64,000 nt of DNA from an uncultured Methylococcales bacterium (GCA_903902705.1 CAIUVX010000196.1:1-64000), one strand, 5' to 3'; positions 16,275 to 24,817 are shown, counted from the first letter of the stretch. Notes: generated from the letters alone by a model not told the origin. Numbers and translations: made by a program.

Positions 16275-18650
16275 ATGAAAACAACACCAAACAAAAGTCT
16301 TAAAAGAGGAATGCTAGCAGCAACCCTCAGTATCTTGCTCAGTCCAGCCCTTGTTATGGCTGTGCAACCGCAAACAACCCCCGCGCAGTTTGACATTACT
16401 GGTCCGATAGAAAAATTTACCCTAGATACCTGTACTCCACCGCCCTCGGCTTTGCACGCCCAATCTTCTTATGCGGCTGTAGCGACAGGCAAGGTTTTAA
16501 CCTGTACTGCAACCATCGTGCTCAACGGGCAATCCATCACCCTACCCGCGAATACGGTCATTACCTATCCTGCGACTTTTCTGACCCCTTACGAATCGTT
16601 TGCCTATAATCCGCTGTGCAAAGGTGCTGTTAACTCTACCTCCTGTACTGAAACTGGATTAGCTATTCAGGACACCAACCGTCTGCCTGACAATTTAAAG
16701 CCTGCGCACTATGAGGCGAGCATCAAGGGAAATGTTATATATGATGCTGCTGGTTCTCCTCAGCGTATAGCTGGTTTAGTCAGTATTACTCAAGAAGACT
16801 TGAATAATGGTGAAGGCTTTATCAACTTTATCGACTATGCCACAGGTGAAATCCGTGTGGGTGGCGATATTGGCGTATTAAACGGTGCCCGTCTAAAGAT
16901 AAACGACCCCTTTGGTCGTTTTGGTCGAGTGAATGGTCCGTATGGCGACAGTGGCGCGGATACTCAGGATGTCCGCTTTGCAGTGGATGACGGCAACCCT
17001 ACGATTACAGCGGAAACAGGTTATCCGTTGTGTATTCCTCGCACGGTAGCAGTTGACCCATTGTGTCCCGAAACCAACCGACCAACTACTGGTGCAAACA
17101 TAGTAGGAACTGCCGTACCTGCACACATGGGAGCTTTTTCTATGCCGCCTGCGCCTGGCGTGGTGAATCCTAACTATGGATTGCCTGCTGGTTTTCCAGC
17201 CACCGTCGGTGGAACCGATCCAAGACAACAAGCACCGCTTGAAGTGGGTGATTATATTATTTATGCAGGCACTCAGGCTGTCGATAATAACGGTCCTAAC
17301 GGCAGCAAATCCACCTATGTTTCCGCCCATACCATCACTGCCAATCTGGGCATTTACACCACGCCAGGTACAGACCCTGCTTATGTGACTCAGGAAGTTT
17401 CGATTGTCGGCGTGGGTGTTACCAATGGTAATGCCGCCCCTGCTGAAGGCAGGGAGCTGTTCAAAATCGTCGGCTTTACCACCGATGTAGCGCGTCCTAT
17501 TGATACGGGTATGGTGCAGGTGGATCCTTGTGATGGCACCGAAGGCTTTCGTAATATCACAACGCAGTTCGCTAACGGTTCCGCCCTCGACCCAACTGGC
17601 AAAGCACTCGCCAACGTGCCGCTGGGACGGTTTCGTACCACATTCCTGAAAGGGACGGCGTTAGCCACACCAATGCGTCCTGCTGCCAAAGAGATCAGAG
17701 TTCAGATTCAGGGTTCGCTATACCCCGTTGTTGCTAATGGACTGACATCAGGTCAGTACCAAGCACCCGTCAGTGAATACATCTTTGCTGAAAACCTCGG
17801 TTTTGGCGGCTTGCCTATCGTTCCGAATAATCTTGAGGATTTCCCCTTTCTGTCTCTTGGACACGGTCCTTGGGATCTGTTTGACCCCTATCTAGGTACC
17901 AGCAAAGATGTAAATGCGGTACACCAAGTGGGTAATTCACCCATCCAAGGTCAGCTCGCTCCTTGGCCTGGCGCACCGACTCCACCCGCTGTCAGCTGTT
18001 CACTTGGTGCTGATGGAAAACCGTTGTCTGCGCCACCGATCATAGTGGCTCCTGACCAGATTGTGGCATCCCAAGCCGCTGTCAGTTTGAATGCAACTGC
18101 CAGCACACAGGGAACACCATCGACCCCAGCACACACCTTAAGCTATAGCTGGACTCAAAATGGTCTCCCTAATGTGATGCCAGTAGGTACGCCTATTGTA
18201 AATACATCAACCCTCAACTTTACTGCACCCACAGTAAATCCTGGAGCAGCACCTGTCATTCTCTCGTTTAATTTAACGGTCACTGACGATGTTACTGCCA
18301 GAGTAAGTAATAAGACAGTGACAGTCACGGTAACCCCAGCCGCCAGTCTCGATACCTTGCAAATACCAGTAGCTCCGACCTACCGAACAAAAGACGGTAG
18401 CTGGGGTCTGACAGTTAATTGCATTGCTAATTGCAATACTGCGGGTACCGTGACCTTCGTAGCCAAAAATACCGCTGGCACAATCGTACAAACTAGCACA
18501 ACCATGACCCATGTGGTAGGTAGTACACAATGGACTTACACAGGCAGGAATGTTATTACGCCAACACCAACAGTCGGTAATCTAAATGTGACTGCAACCT
18601 CCAGTAAAGGGGGAACTATTTCTGCGGCAGTAGCGGTACGGATCAATTAA
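16275..18650 (+). CDS. Large secreted protein with PKD/Ig-like C-terminal domains
   Basis: I do not recognise the N-terminal two-thirds. A Sec signal peptide (SLKRGMLAATLSILLSPALV, cleavage near AVMA-type residues 30-32) precedes about 530 residues rich in Gly, Pro, Thr and Asn with paired cysteines (for example LCKG/SCTE and LCIP/LCPE). Residues 580-690 look like a PKD-type beta domain (LSYSWTQNG, LSFNLTVTDDV), and the last 90 residues form another beta-sandwich-like module. It lies downstream of the oxidase and SCO genes with a related leader, so it may be an extracellular partner, scaffold or substrate of the oxidase. AGGAG precedes the ATG. It is 791 residues. Confidence 0.6.
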   Translation: MKTTPNKSLKRGMLAATLSILLSPALVMAVQPQTTPAQFDITGPIEKFTLDTCTPPPSALHAQSSYAAVATGKVLTCTATIVLNGQSITLPANTVITYPATFLTPYESFAYNPLCKGAVNSTSCTETGLAIQDTNRLPDNLKPAHYEASIKGNVIYDAAGSPQRIAGLVSITQEDLNNGEGFINFIDYATGEIRVGGDIGVLNGARLKINDPFGRFGRVNGPYGDSGADTQDVRFAVDDGNPTITAETGYPLCIPRTVAVDPLCPETNRPTTGANIVGTAVPAHMGAFSMPPAPGVVNPNYGLPAGFPATVGGTDPRQQAPLEVGDYIIYAGTQAVDNNGPNGSKSTYVSAHTITANLGIYTTPGTDPAYVTQEVSIVGVGVTNGNAAPAEGRELFKIVGFTTDVARPIDTGMVQVDPCDGTEGFRNITTQFANGSALDPTGKALANVPLGRFRTTFLKGTALATPMRPAAKEIRVQIQGSLYPVVANGLTSGQYQAPVSEYIFAENLGFGGLPIVPNNLEDFPFLSLGHGPWDLFDPYLGTSKDVNAVHQVGNSPIQGQLAPWPGAPTPPAVSCSLGADGKPLSAPPIIVAPDQIVASQAAVSLNATASTQGTPSTPAHTLSYSWTQNGLPNVMPVGTPIVNTSTLNFTAPTVNPGAAPVILSFNLTVTDDVTARVSNKTVTVTVTPAASLDTLQIPVAPTYRTKDGSWGLTVNCIANCNTAGTVTFVAKNTAGTIVQTSTTMTHVVGSTQWTYTGRNVITPTPTVGNLNVTATSSKGGTISAAVAVRIN

Positions 18651-18693
18651 TATATTAAGAATGTTCAAGCTTTAGTAGCCGAAGTGCCGAAGC

Positions 18694-18717
18694 GCGACGG
18701 GGTATTCACCCCGTCGC
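18694..18717 (+). terminator. GC-rich hairpin after the PKD protein gene
   Basis: GCGACGGGG and CCCCGTCGC form a 9-bp stem with a six-base loop, 43 bases beyond the stop codon. Two weaker hairpins follow at 18732-18749 (GACGTT/AACGTC) and 18771-18790 (GGCGGGTT/AACCCGCC). Confidence 0.5.
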
Positions 18718-18836
18718 AACGTTTTTATCGTGACGTTGTGCTGAACGTCGTAGCAAAATGCAAACATTGAGGCGGGTTGAATAACCCGCCCCGCGATGGT
18801 ACAAGTAGAAATATCTACCTCAGTCTCATCATCAGA

Positions 18837-18876
18837 AAGGGAACAGGATTAAATCCTGCTCCCTTTTCTTTTTTAA
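18837..18876 (+). terminator. Rho-independent terminator
   Basis: AAGGGA-CAGGAT pairs with ATCCTG-TCCCTT, with one mismatch, and is followed directly by a T-rich tract (TTCTTTTTT). It ends the oxidase/PKD locus. The remaining bases to 19134 contain only degenerate copies of the palindromic repeats seen elsewhere in the window. Confidence 0.8.
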
Positions 18877-19134
18877 GCTGACTGAATCCAAATTAAGCAT
18901 TATTATACCCCTCCTAATTCCCCGAATTTAGCTATCAATCGGTGGAGGTGTTGAAGCTTACGCTGTCGAGAACGTTCTTTGACAAGCTCAAAACAGGCAG
19001 AGCTGTTTTTCGAACGTCAACAGTGGGCTTCCAGAATCTAGGTGTCTATTCAGGATAGGCTTATTTTTAAAAAACTCCATGAGAGTTGACAGGGCAGCTC
19101 TGGTCAAGTCGATTCCAATTACGATGCGATAGAA

Positions 19135-19674
19135 TTATGCGTCTATTAATTGAAGCCTTTTGGTTACGACACGAATCAATTCATCGACACTTTCCACCAC
19201 CGTGGTATATTCAAAGCCGCGCAATTTCTCAGTGGCTTCTAAATCAATTCTGCGTGGATAGACCATCACTTTACCACTGGGTGCGGTGGTTTCCATTTCA
19301 GGGGCAATATCACAGGGATAAACGATGCTGGGGACGCGGCACTTCCCTGCCTGTGCATATAAATTAGTTACCAAGGAATCGGCAATGCCTAGCACGCATT
19401 TTGCCATAGTATTGGACGTAGTCGGAGCCATCACAAAAGTATGATAATAACCTTTGTAAAAATGACCAACAGGCGGTGCGGAGGCGGCTTTATCACGATA
19501 CACAGGCATGACAGCACGAACGTCAGTCAAATCAACACCGTACATTTTCAATACCTCTTCACCTGCTTGACTGATGTATAAATCCACCGCATTCAGCGTC
19601 AACATAAAATCCAAGCATTCTTTTATATAATGACCTGAGCCAGTAATTGCCCAAGCTAATCGCGGTTTATCCAT
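19135..19674 (-). CDS. UbiX-like flavoprotein, probable dihydromethanopterin reductase (AfpA/DmrB type)
   Basis: This flavin-binding protein has the UbiX/Dfp fold: ITGSGHY near the start (phosphate-binding loop) and VMAPTTSNTMAKCVLGIADSL in the middle. In methylotrophs, close relatives called AfpA or DmrB are part of tetrahydromethanopterin synthesis and reduce dihydromethanopterin. The Cys-containing segment CRVPSIVYPCDIAPEMET could bind an iron-sulfur cluster, as in the archaeal flavoproteins. The neighbour across a divergent gap is a dihydropteroate synthase, another pterin enzyme, which supports this reading. A plain flavin prenyltransferase is less likely. It has 179 residues. Confidence 0.6.
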   Translation of the reverse strand: MDKPRLAWAITGSGHYIKECLDFMLTLNAVDLYISQAGEEVLKMYGVDLTDVRAVMPVYRDKAASAPPVGHFYKGYYHTFVMAPTTSNTMAKCVLGIADSLVTNLYAQAGKCRVPSIVYPCDIAPEMETTAPSGKVMVYPRRIDLEATEKLRGFEYTTVVESVDELIRVVTKRLQLIDA

Positions 19675-19750
19675 TACACTATATCAATTTCAAACAATTG
19701 GGCATTATAACCCGAATCCAAAGCACAAAAGTCACACAGGAGTTCTATTC

Positions 19751-20575
19751 ATGTACGCAAACACCAACAAACCACGAATTATGGGGGTTTTAAATGTCAC
19801 ACCCGATAGTTTTTCTGATGGTGGTCATCATTATAGGAATGTCGATTCGGCTGTTCAGCGGGCGCAATATATGATGTTGCAAAATGTAGATATTATTGAT
19901 GTAGGCGGTGAATCAACTCGCCCTGGGTCTGATCCTGTTCCTGCATTGGAGCAAATTCGTCGTATTGTTCCTGTGATTCAAGCCATTAGAGAGCAAGACG
20001 ATGTATTGATTAGTGTTGATACGTCGGATAGCAATGTTGCAGAAGCGGCAATAGAAGCGGGAGCAAATATGATTAATGATGTGTCGGGCGGATTAAATGA
20101 TGCACGCATTTTAACCGTAGCTGCCACAGAAAATGTACCGATTGTGTTAATGCACAGCAAGGGTTCACCAAAAACCATGCAGATTAATCCTTATTATGAG
20201 AATGTGGTACAGGAGGTTATTGAGGCATTACAACAACGTGTTAATGCCGCATTAGACGCAGGTGTAAAACGCGAGCATATCATTTTAGATGTGGGTATCG
20301 GTTTTGGTAAGCGCAAACAAGATAATTTGGACTTGTTAGCACATTTAGCTGATGTTGTCGCTTTAGGTTTTCCCGTGTTACTTGGCACAAGTCGTAAGCG
20401 TTTTATGGGCGATATTTGTAATGTCATTGAACCTTCTGAATTAGTCACCGCAACGGTGGTTACTACTGCGTTAGGTGTTATGGCAGGAGTGTCAATATTT
20501 CGTGTCCATGATATTAAAGAAAATCGCCAAGCCGTTGATGTGGCATGGGCTATTAAACAAAGCCACGGTGTTTAA
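19751..20575 (+). CDS. folP: Dihydropteroate synthase
   Basis: It joins a pterin pyrophosphate to an aryl amine (p-aminobenzoate in folate synthesis). The TIM-barrel signatures are present: MGVLNVTPDSFSDGG at the start, DVGGESTRPGSDPV (about residues 57-70), and later DVGIGFGKRKQDN and GTSRKRFMGD. The length of 274 residues is normal. Because the divergent neighbour looks like a methanopterin reductase, it could be the paralogue that serves tetrahydromethanopterin rather than folate; sequence alone does not decide. The RnfB-like gene follows after nine bases. Confidence 0.9.
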   Translation: MYANTNKPRIMGVLNVTPDSFSDGGHHYRNVDSAVQRAQYMMLQNVDIIDVGGESTRPGSDPVPALEQIRRIVPVIQAIREQDDVLISVDTSDSNVAEAAIEAGANMINDVSGGLNDARILTVAATENVPIVLMHSKGSPKTMQINPYYENVVQEVIEALQQRVNAALDAGVKREHIILDVGIGFGKRKQDNLDLLAHLADVVALGFPVLLGTSRKRFMGDICNVIEPSELVTATVVTTALGVMAGVSIFRVHDIKENRQAVDVAWAIKQSHGV

Positions 20576-20584
20576 GGTACTATT

Positions 20585-21136
20585 GTGATTGAAAAAATAA
20601 ATGCGTTGTTGCCGCAGACGCAATGTGGACAATGTGGTTTTAATGGTTGCCGACCTTATGCGGAAGCGATTGCCGCAGGGCTTGCTGATATTAATCAATG
20701 CCCACCTAGCGGTGATGAAGGAATTGCTGAATTGGCTTTATTATTAGGCGTAGAAGCCAAACCGTTAAATCCCCAGTTTGGCGAGCATAAACCCAAAAGC
20801 GTTGCTTTTATTATTGAGCAAGACTGTATCGGCTGTGTTAAATGCTTGGTAGTTTGCCCAGTCGATGCCATTTTAGGGGCGGCAAAATGGATGCACACCG
20901 TGATTGCGGCTGAATGTACAGGCTGTGAATTGTGTATTGCCCCCTGCCCTGTCGATTGTATTGTCATGCGGGTTTTGCCTAATCAAGACATTTCCAAAGT
21001 AGAAAAACTTGCTCATGCACAACACGCAAAACAGCGTTATGACGCACGTTGTACGCGCCAAACCCAAGAAGCAATGGAAAAAGCCGAGCGAGTAAAAAAA
21101 CAAAAAGCCGCGTTGCTCAAAATGAAATCTGTCTAA
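20585..21136 (+). CDS. RnfB-like ferredoxin protein
   Basis: This soluble iron-sulfur protein is related to RnfB. An N-terminal Fe-S domain (CGQCGFNGC, about residues 15-23, with CPP at about 40) precedes two 4Fe-4S ferredoxin motifs ([16 protein letters not shown] and [16 protein letters not shown]). The membrane anchor and the rest of the rnfACDGE set are absent, so it probably works as a free electron carrier, perhaps for the nearby flavoprotein or for the Fe-S enzyme Nth. The start is GTG, with AAGG upstream. The C-terminal tail is Lys-rich. The stop overlaps the nth ATG by one base. Confidence 0.8.
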   Translation: MIEKINALLPQTQCGQCGFNGCRPYAEAIAAGLADINQCPPSGDEGIAELALLLGVEAKPLNPQFGEHKPKSVAFIIEQDCIGCVKCLVVCPVDAILGAAKWMHTVIAAECTGCELCIAPCPVDCIVMRVLPNQDISKVEKLAHAQHAKQRYDARCTRQTQEAMEKAERVKKQKAALLKMKSV

Positions 21137-21765
21137 TGAATAAACAACACTGCCTCGCACTTTTTGACCGTTTGGCACTAGCGATACCAGAACCAAAAAC
21201 TGAATTGCAATACACCAGTCATTTTGAATTATTGATTGCAGTGGTGTTATCGGCACAAGCGACTGATAAAAGCGTCAATAAAGCAACGGCTAAGCTGTTT
21301 CCGATTGCCAATACCCCAGAAGCGATACTCGCTTTAGGGATTGATGATTTAAAAGATTTTATCAAAACCATTGGCTTGTTTAATAGTAAAGCTAAACACA
21401 TTATTAGCCTGTGCCAACAGCTACTGAGTCATCATGCTGGGCAAGTGCCGACTACGCGTAAAGAGCTGGAAGCACTAGCAGGTGTCGGTAGAAAAACCGC
21501 TAATGTCATGCTCAATACCGCGTTCGGTGAAGCTACCATTGCCGTTGATACTCATATTTTTAGAGTGTCAAACCGCACAGGTCTTGCCAAAGGTAAAACG
21601 GTTTTAGAAGTAGAGCGGGGCTTAATGAAATGCGTCCCTAAACAGCATCAACAAGACGCGCATCACTTGTTAATTCTACATGGTCGTTATACCTGTATTG
21701 CCAGAAAACCATTGTGCGAACACTGTGTTATTGCCGATTTATGTGAGTTTAAAAAAACAAGGTAG
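21136..21765 (+). CDS. nth: Endonuclease III
   Basis: Nth is a DNA glycosylase/AP lyase that removes oxidised pyrimidines. ATG 21136 ([13 protein letters not shown]) is chosen because it overlaps the upstream stop as TAATG and fits the family length of 209 residues; a longer frame from 21049 would overlap the ferredoxin gene. The helix-hairpin-helix LAGVGRKTANVML carries the catalytic Lys, AVDTHIFRVSNR holds the Asp, and the C-terminal 4Fe-4S site is C-x6-C-x2-C-x5-C (CIARKPLCEHCVIADLC). It is often next to rnfB-type genes. Confidence 0.95.
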   Translation: MNKQHCLALFDRLALAIPEPKTELQYTSHFELLIAVVLSAQATDKSVNKATAKLFPIANTPEAILALGIDDLKDFIKTIGLFNSKAKHIISLCQQLLSHHAGQVPTTRKELEALAGVGRKTANVMLNTAFGEATIAVDTHIFRVSNRTGLAKGKTVLEVERGLMKCVPKQHQQDAHHLLILHGRYTCIARKPLCEHCVIADLCEFKKTR

Positions 21766-21941
21766 TGTGTAGACGGCTATTTTTGCAAAAATCAACAATA
21801 TTCATCTTATCTTAAGAGCTGGTTTGTTATGATAGTCAGTATTCGGTATGCTTGGCTTGAAATATCGAGTTGTTTTTCAGTTTTCCTAGCTGAAAGCAAA
21901 TTATAAGATAGCATTTTTAATCAACACTCAGGATATTCAAC

Positions 21942-22280
21942 ATGAAAAAAATCAATAAATCCCCCTTAGCTGCGGCAATGGGCGTTGCTTTTATGTCAAC
22001 ATTTGCAGTAACAGCAGCAAATGCAGAAGCCAATCCATTTGGCATCAGCGAATTATCACAAGGCTATATGCAGGTTGCTGAGGCTGATAAAGCCGCAGAA
22101 ATGAAGTGTGGCGCAAACATGAAAATGGATGACAACGCTGCTAAACCAAAACTACCTGAAGGTGCGTGTGCGGGCGCAAAACACATTGAAGGTGTCGTTC
22201 ATCCTGATGCCAAAGCGACAGAAGACAAATCAAGCACGAAAACACCAGAAGCTCAACCTGAAACTAAAGACGTTAAATAG
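21942..22280 (+). CDS. HvfA/bufferin-type metallophore precursor 1
   Basis: This small exported precursor of a ribosomally made, MNIO-modified metallophore has a signal peptide (PLAAAMGVAFMSTFAVTAA, cleavage near ANA-EA). Residues 33-47 (NPFGISELSQGYMQV) are shared with the next gene and could be the maturase recognition part. The core has two cysteines in MKCG and EGACAG contexts, as in HvfA-like peptides whose Cys-Gly units become copper-binding oxazolone or thiooxazole groups. The tail is Lys/Glu/Thr-rich. It is 112 residues, with AGGA eight bases before ATG. A short hairpin (21875-21895) lies in the upstream region. Confidence 0.75.
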   Translation: MKKINKSPLAAAMGVAFMSTFAVTAANAEANPFGISELSQGYMQVAEADKAAEMKCGANMKMDDNAAKPKLPEGACAGAKHIEGVVHPDAKATEDKSSTKTPEAQPETKDVK

Positions 22281-22288
22281 GAATCATA

Positions 22289-22768
22289 ATGAAGAAAATT
22301 AATAAAACCCCCTTAGCTGCGGCAATGGGCGTTGCTTTTATGTCAACATTTGCAGTAACAGCAGCAAATGCAGAAGCCAATCCATTCGGTATGACTGAGC
22401 TATCACAAGGTTATATGCAAGTTGCAGAAGCAGAAATGAAATGTGGCGCGAACATGAAAATGGATGATGCCCACGCCAAAATGCCTGAAGCTGCTTGTGC
22501 AGGTAAAAAAGCCGATGATGCAAAACCTGCTGATACTACAGCGACTGATACCAAAGCTCCAGAAGCCTCATGTGGCAACATGATGGAAGATGGCAAAATG
22601 AAAAAAGGTATGGAAGCGTCTTGCGGCGAAATGATGAAAGGCAAAGAAGGCGCGTGCGGCATGATGTCATCTGGTGATACCATGAAAATGCCAGAAAATA
22701 AAGCCACAAAGTTAGTAAACAAACCAACAGGAACTAAAGTAGTACCCTACGTTCCCGCTGCTAAATAA
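22289..22768 (+). CDS. HvfA/bufferin-type metallophore precursor 2, Cys/Met-rich
   Basis: This is the second precursor, eight bases after the first. Its signal peptide and first 15 mature residues are nearly identical to those of precursor 1, even at DNA level. The core is larger, with five cysteines: MKCG, AACAG, ASCGN, ASCGE and GACGM. Each lies near Met and Glu (EASCGNMM, EASCGEMM, EGACGMM), a spacing close to the EGKCG repeats of HvfA. Met-rich stretches suggest copper binding in the periplasm. It is 159 residues. The MNIO maturase follows after 132 bases that contain two hairpins. Confidence 0.8.
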   Translation: MKKINKTPLAAAMGVAFMSTFAVTAANAEANPFGMTELSQGYMQVAEAEMKCGANMKMDDAHAKMPEAACAGKKADDAKPADTTATDTKAPEASCGNMMEDGKMKKGMEASCGEMMKGKEGACGMMSSGDTMKMPENKATKLVNKPTGTKVVPYVPAAK

Positions 22769-22784
22769 GCGTTTTATGTCGTAA

Positions 22785-22811
22785 ATTGGGTTAGCCTCAA
22801 GCGTACCCAAT
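22785..22811 (+). terminator. Hairpin between precursor and maturase genes
   Basis: ATTGGGT pairs with ACCCAAT around a 13-base loop and is followed by ATTTTTACG. It starts 17 bases after the precursor 2 stop. It may act as a partial terminator, giving more precursor than maturase transcript. Confidence 0.5.
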
Positions 22812-22825
22812 ATTTTTACGATTGT

Positions 22826-22865
22826 GTTGGGTTACGCTGTTCGATAAGCTCACAGCTAACCCAAC
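22826..22865. repeat. GTTGGGTTA/TAACCCAAC hairpin repeat
   Basis: Nine-base arms plus an inner GCTGT/ACAGC stem form a strong hairpin just before the maturase gene. The same arms occur at 56346-56374, so this is a dispersed repeat family. Confidence 0.6.
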
Positions 22866-22900
22866 CCACTTTCTCTCTCATTACACTAATAGGTGTTCTC

Positions 22901-23752
22901 ATGGACACAATCCAAAATCTTGTTCATGGTGCTGGTTTAGGCTTACGGCGCAGTTTTCTAAGTGAAATTATTGTCAATCCACCTGAAACCGTTGGTTTTT
23001 ACGAAGTTGCCCCCGAAAATTGGATGACTATCGGTGGCAAATATGGCAAACAGTTTCGTGCAATGACTGAACGCTTTGATTTTATTGCCCACGGCTTATC
23101 GTTATCCATCGGCAGCACCGACCCATTAGATGAAACCTTCGTGCGCAATATTAAACAATTCATGCGTGAACACGGCATAAAATTTTACAGCGAGCATTTA
23201 AGCTATTGCAGTAAAAACGGGCATTTATATGACCTTATGCCTATACCATTTACTAGCGACGCAGTTCATCACGTTGCCGCTAGAATTCGGCGCGTACAAG
23301 ACATATTAGAGCAAAAAATCGCCATAGAAAATGCCTCCTACTACGCGGCTATGGGACAAGAAATGAGTGAAATCGACTTTTTTAATGCCGTAATTGAAGA
23401 AGCCGATTGTGATGTGCTTATCGACATCAACAATATTTATGTCAATAGCGTCAATCACGGTTATGATGCTGACGCTTTTTTAACAGCCATGCCTGCACAC
23501 CGTATCGCTTACGCCCATATTGCGGGACATTATATGGAAGCCGAAGATTTTTTAGTCGATACCCACGGCGCAGATATTATTGATCCCGTATGGAAATTAC
23601 TAGGCAAAGCCTACCAACTACACGGGGTATTCCCCACTTTATTAGAACGTGATTTCAACATTCCAGCCTTATCAGAACTTATTAAAGAAGTACAAACCAT
23701 CAGCCAGATTCAACACACATGGAAAAATCAACATGAAAAACAATCTGCTTAG
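22901..23752 (+). CDS. MNIO-family (DUF692) RiPP maturase, HvfB/BufB-like
   Basis: This multinuclear non-heme iron oxidase, in described relatives, uses O2 to convert precursor cysteines into copper-binding heterocycles. The TIM-barrel shows the expected iron ligands: HGLSLSIG, FYSEHLSYC, IENASYY, DINNIYVNSVNHG, YAHIAGHY, DTHGADI and LLERDF. The length of 283 residues is typical. Position between two Cys-rich precursors and a DUF2063 partner makes the assignment firm. Its last 20 bases overlap the partner gene. Confidence 0.92.
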   Translation: MDTIQNLVHGAGLGLRRSFLSEIIVNPPETVGFYEVAPENWMTIGGKYGKQFRAMTERFDFIAHGLSLSIGSTDPLDETFVRNIKQFMREHGIKFYSEHLSYCSKNGHLYDLMPIPFTSDAVHHVAARIRRVQDILEQKIAIENASYYAAMGQEMSEIDFFNAVIEEADCDVLIDINNIYVNSVNHGYDADAFLTAMPAHRIAYAHIAGHYMEAEDFLVDTHGADIIDPVWKLLGKAYQLHGVFPTLLERDFNIPALSELIKEVQTISQIQHTWKNQHEKQSA

Positions 23753-24482
23753 TTTTGACAGCAAACAACGTGAATTTGTCGCCTATATTCGCGACCCTGA
23801 AAATAATCCCGCCCCTGCTGATGCTCCACAGCAGCGGGTAGCAATGTATCGAGAACTTTTTTTCAATAACATCAATGGTTTTCTTACCAGTAACTTTCCC
23901 GTATTACGCACACTGCTCAATGATAAACAATGGTTTGAATTAGTTCAGGATTTTTTTGCTAATCATGTCAGTAAAACGCCCTATTTTGCCGAAATACCCG
24001 AAGAATTTTTAGCTTTTTTAGAAAATGAACGTAACAATGCCCGTGATTATCCATTTATACTGGAACTGGCGCATTATGAATGGGTAGAAATGGCAGTTGC
24101 CATCTCCAAAGAAGAGCTAGTCATTAATCAGACAGAGCTACAATTAGACTCTCGGATACAATTATCGCCGCTCGTATGGCTGTTAGTTTATCAATACCCC
24201 GTCCATAAAATATCGCCTGATTTTCTGCCTGACGTGTTACCCCTGCACCCCACTTGCCTGATTGTGTACCGTGATGACCACGATGAAGTACATTTTATGG
24301 AAATCACTCCGCTAACTTACCGCTTATTAGCGATGATTCAAGAACAAGAAAATATACGCGTCACCGATTGCTTACAACGAATGACCCAAGAAACCCAGCA
24401 TCCTAATCCCGAACTAATTAAAACCGCTGGCTTACAAATACTGACCGAATTAGCTGAGAAAATGATTGTTACCTTAATGTAG
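23733..24482 (+). CDS. DUF2063 maturase partner, HvfC/BufC-like
   Basis: This partner protein brings the precursor to the MNIO enzyme in HvfABC/BufABC systems. ATG 23733 (MKNNLLSFDSKQREFVAYIR) is chosen; the open frame reaches back to 23649 inside the maturase, but the family begins at the QREF segment. The N-terminal DUF2063 helices (RVAMYRELFFNNINGFLTSN, FPVLRTLL) are followed by a second domain ending in a helix-rich stretch. It is 249 residues. No DoxX-like fourth gene (HvfD) follows; the next 308 bases hold only repeats. Confidence 0.88.
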   Translation: MKNNLLSFDSKQREFVAYIRDPENNPAPADAPQQRVAMYRELFFNNINGFLTSNFPVLRTLLNDKQWFELVQDFFANHVSKTPYFAEIPEEFLAFLENERNNARDYPFILELAHYEWVEMAVAISKEELVINQTELQLDSRIQLSPLVWLLVYQYPVHKISPDFLPDVLPLHPTCLIVYRDDHDEVHFMEITPLTYRLLAMIQEQENIRVTDCLQRMTQETQHPNPELIKTAGLQILTELAEKMIVTLM

Positions 24483-24522
24483 GACGCGTAATCTACACCT
24501 ACACATTCACTGCCGTTGTATC

Positions 24523-24664
24523 GTCATTCCAGCATGGATGCTGGAATCCAGTGCCAAGGATGGTATTACATTAATCAGAACCCTCGCTACGCTCTCCCTG
24601 TGACTGGATTCGCTTCGCGGTCTACGGCTCTGGCATCCCTGCCAGAATAACGTGTTTTATACAT
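24523..24664. repeat. Dispersed REP-like repeat, copy 2
   Basis: GTCATTCCAGCATGGATGCTGGAATCCAG-type palindrome, then CCAAGGATGG, an inner GACTGGATTCGCTTCGCGG segment, and ACGTGTTTTATA. It matches the block order at 1261-1337, with extra sequence in the middle. It fills most of the 308-base gap between the RiPP locus and the first sensor kinase. Confidence 0.6.
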
Positions 24665-24817
24665 ACGACAAATTACGATAAACTTACCTACTATCAGTTT
24701 TTAAACTAAAACTCAATTTACTAGCCTTAATGATGACCTGTAATGCACAAGAATGATTAGAAAAAAGCTACCCTCCCCCTCGCGTATATTGTGCCTGATG
24801 ATAATAGAAAAAAAGTT

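Noticed and set aside
16893-17330. Minus-strand frame of 145 codons within the large secreted protein
   Set aside because: Low-complexity product opposite a long coding frame with signal peptide and good ribosome site; a shadow.
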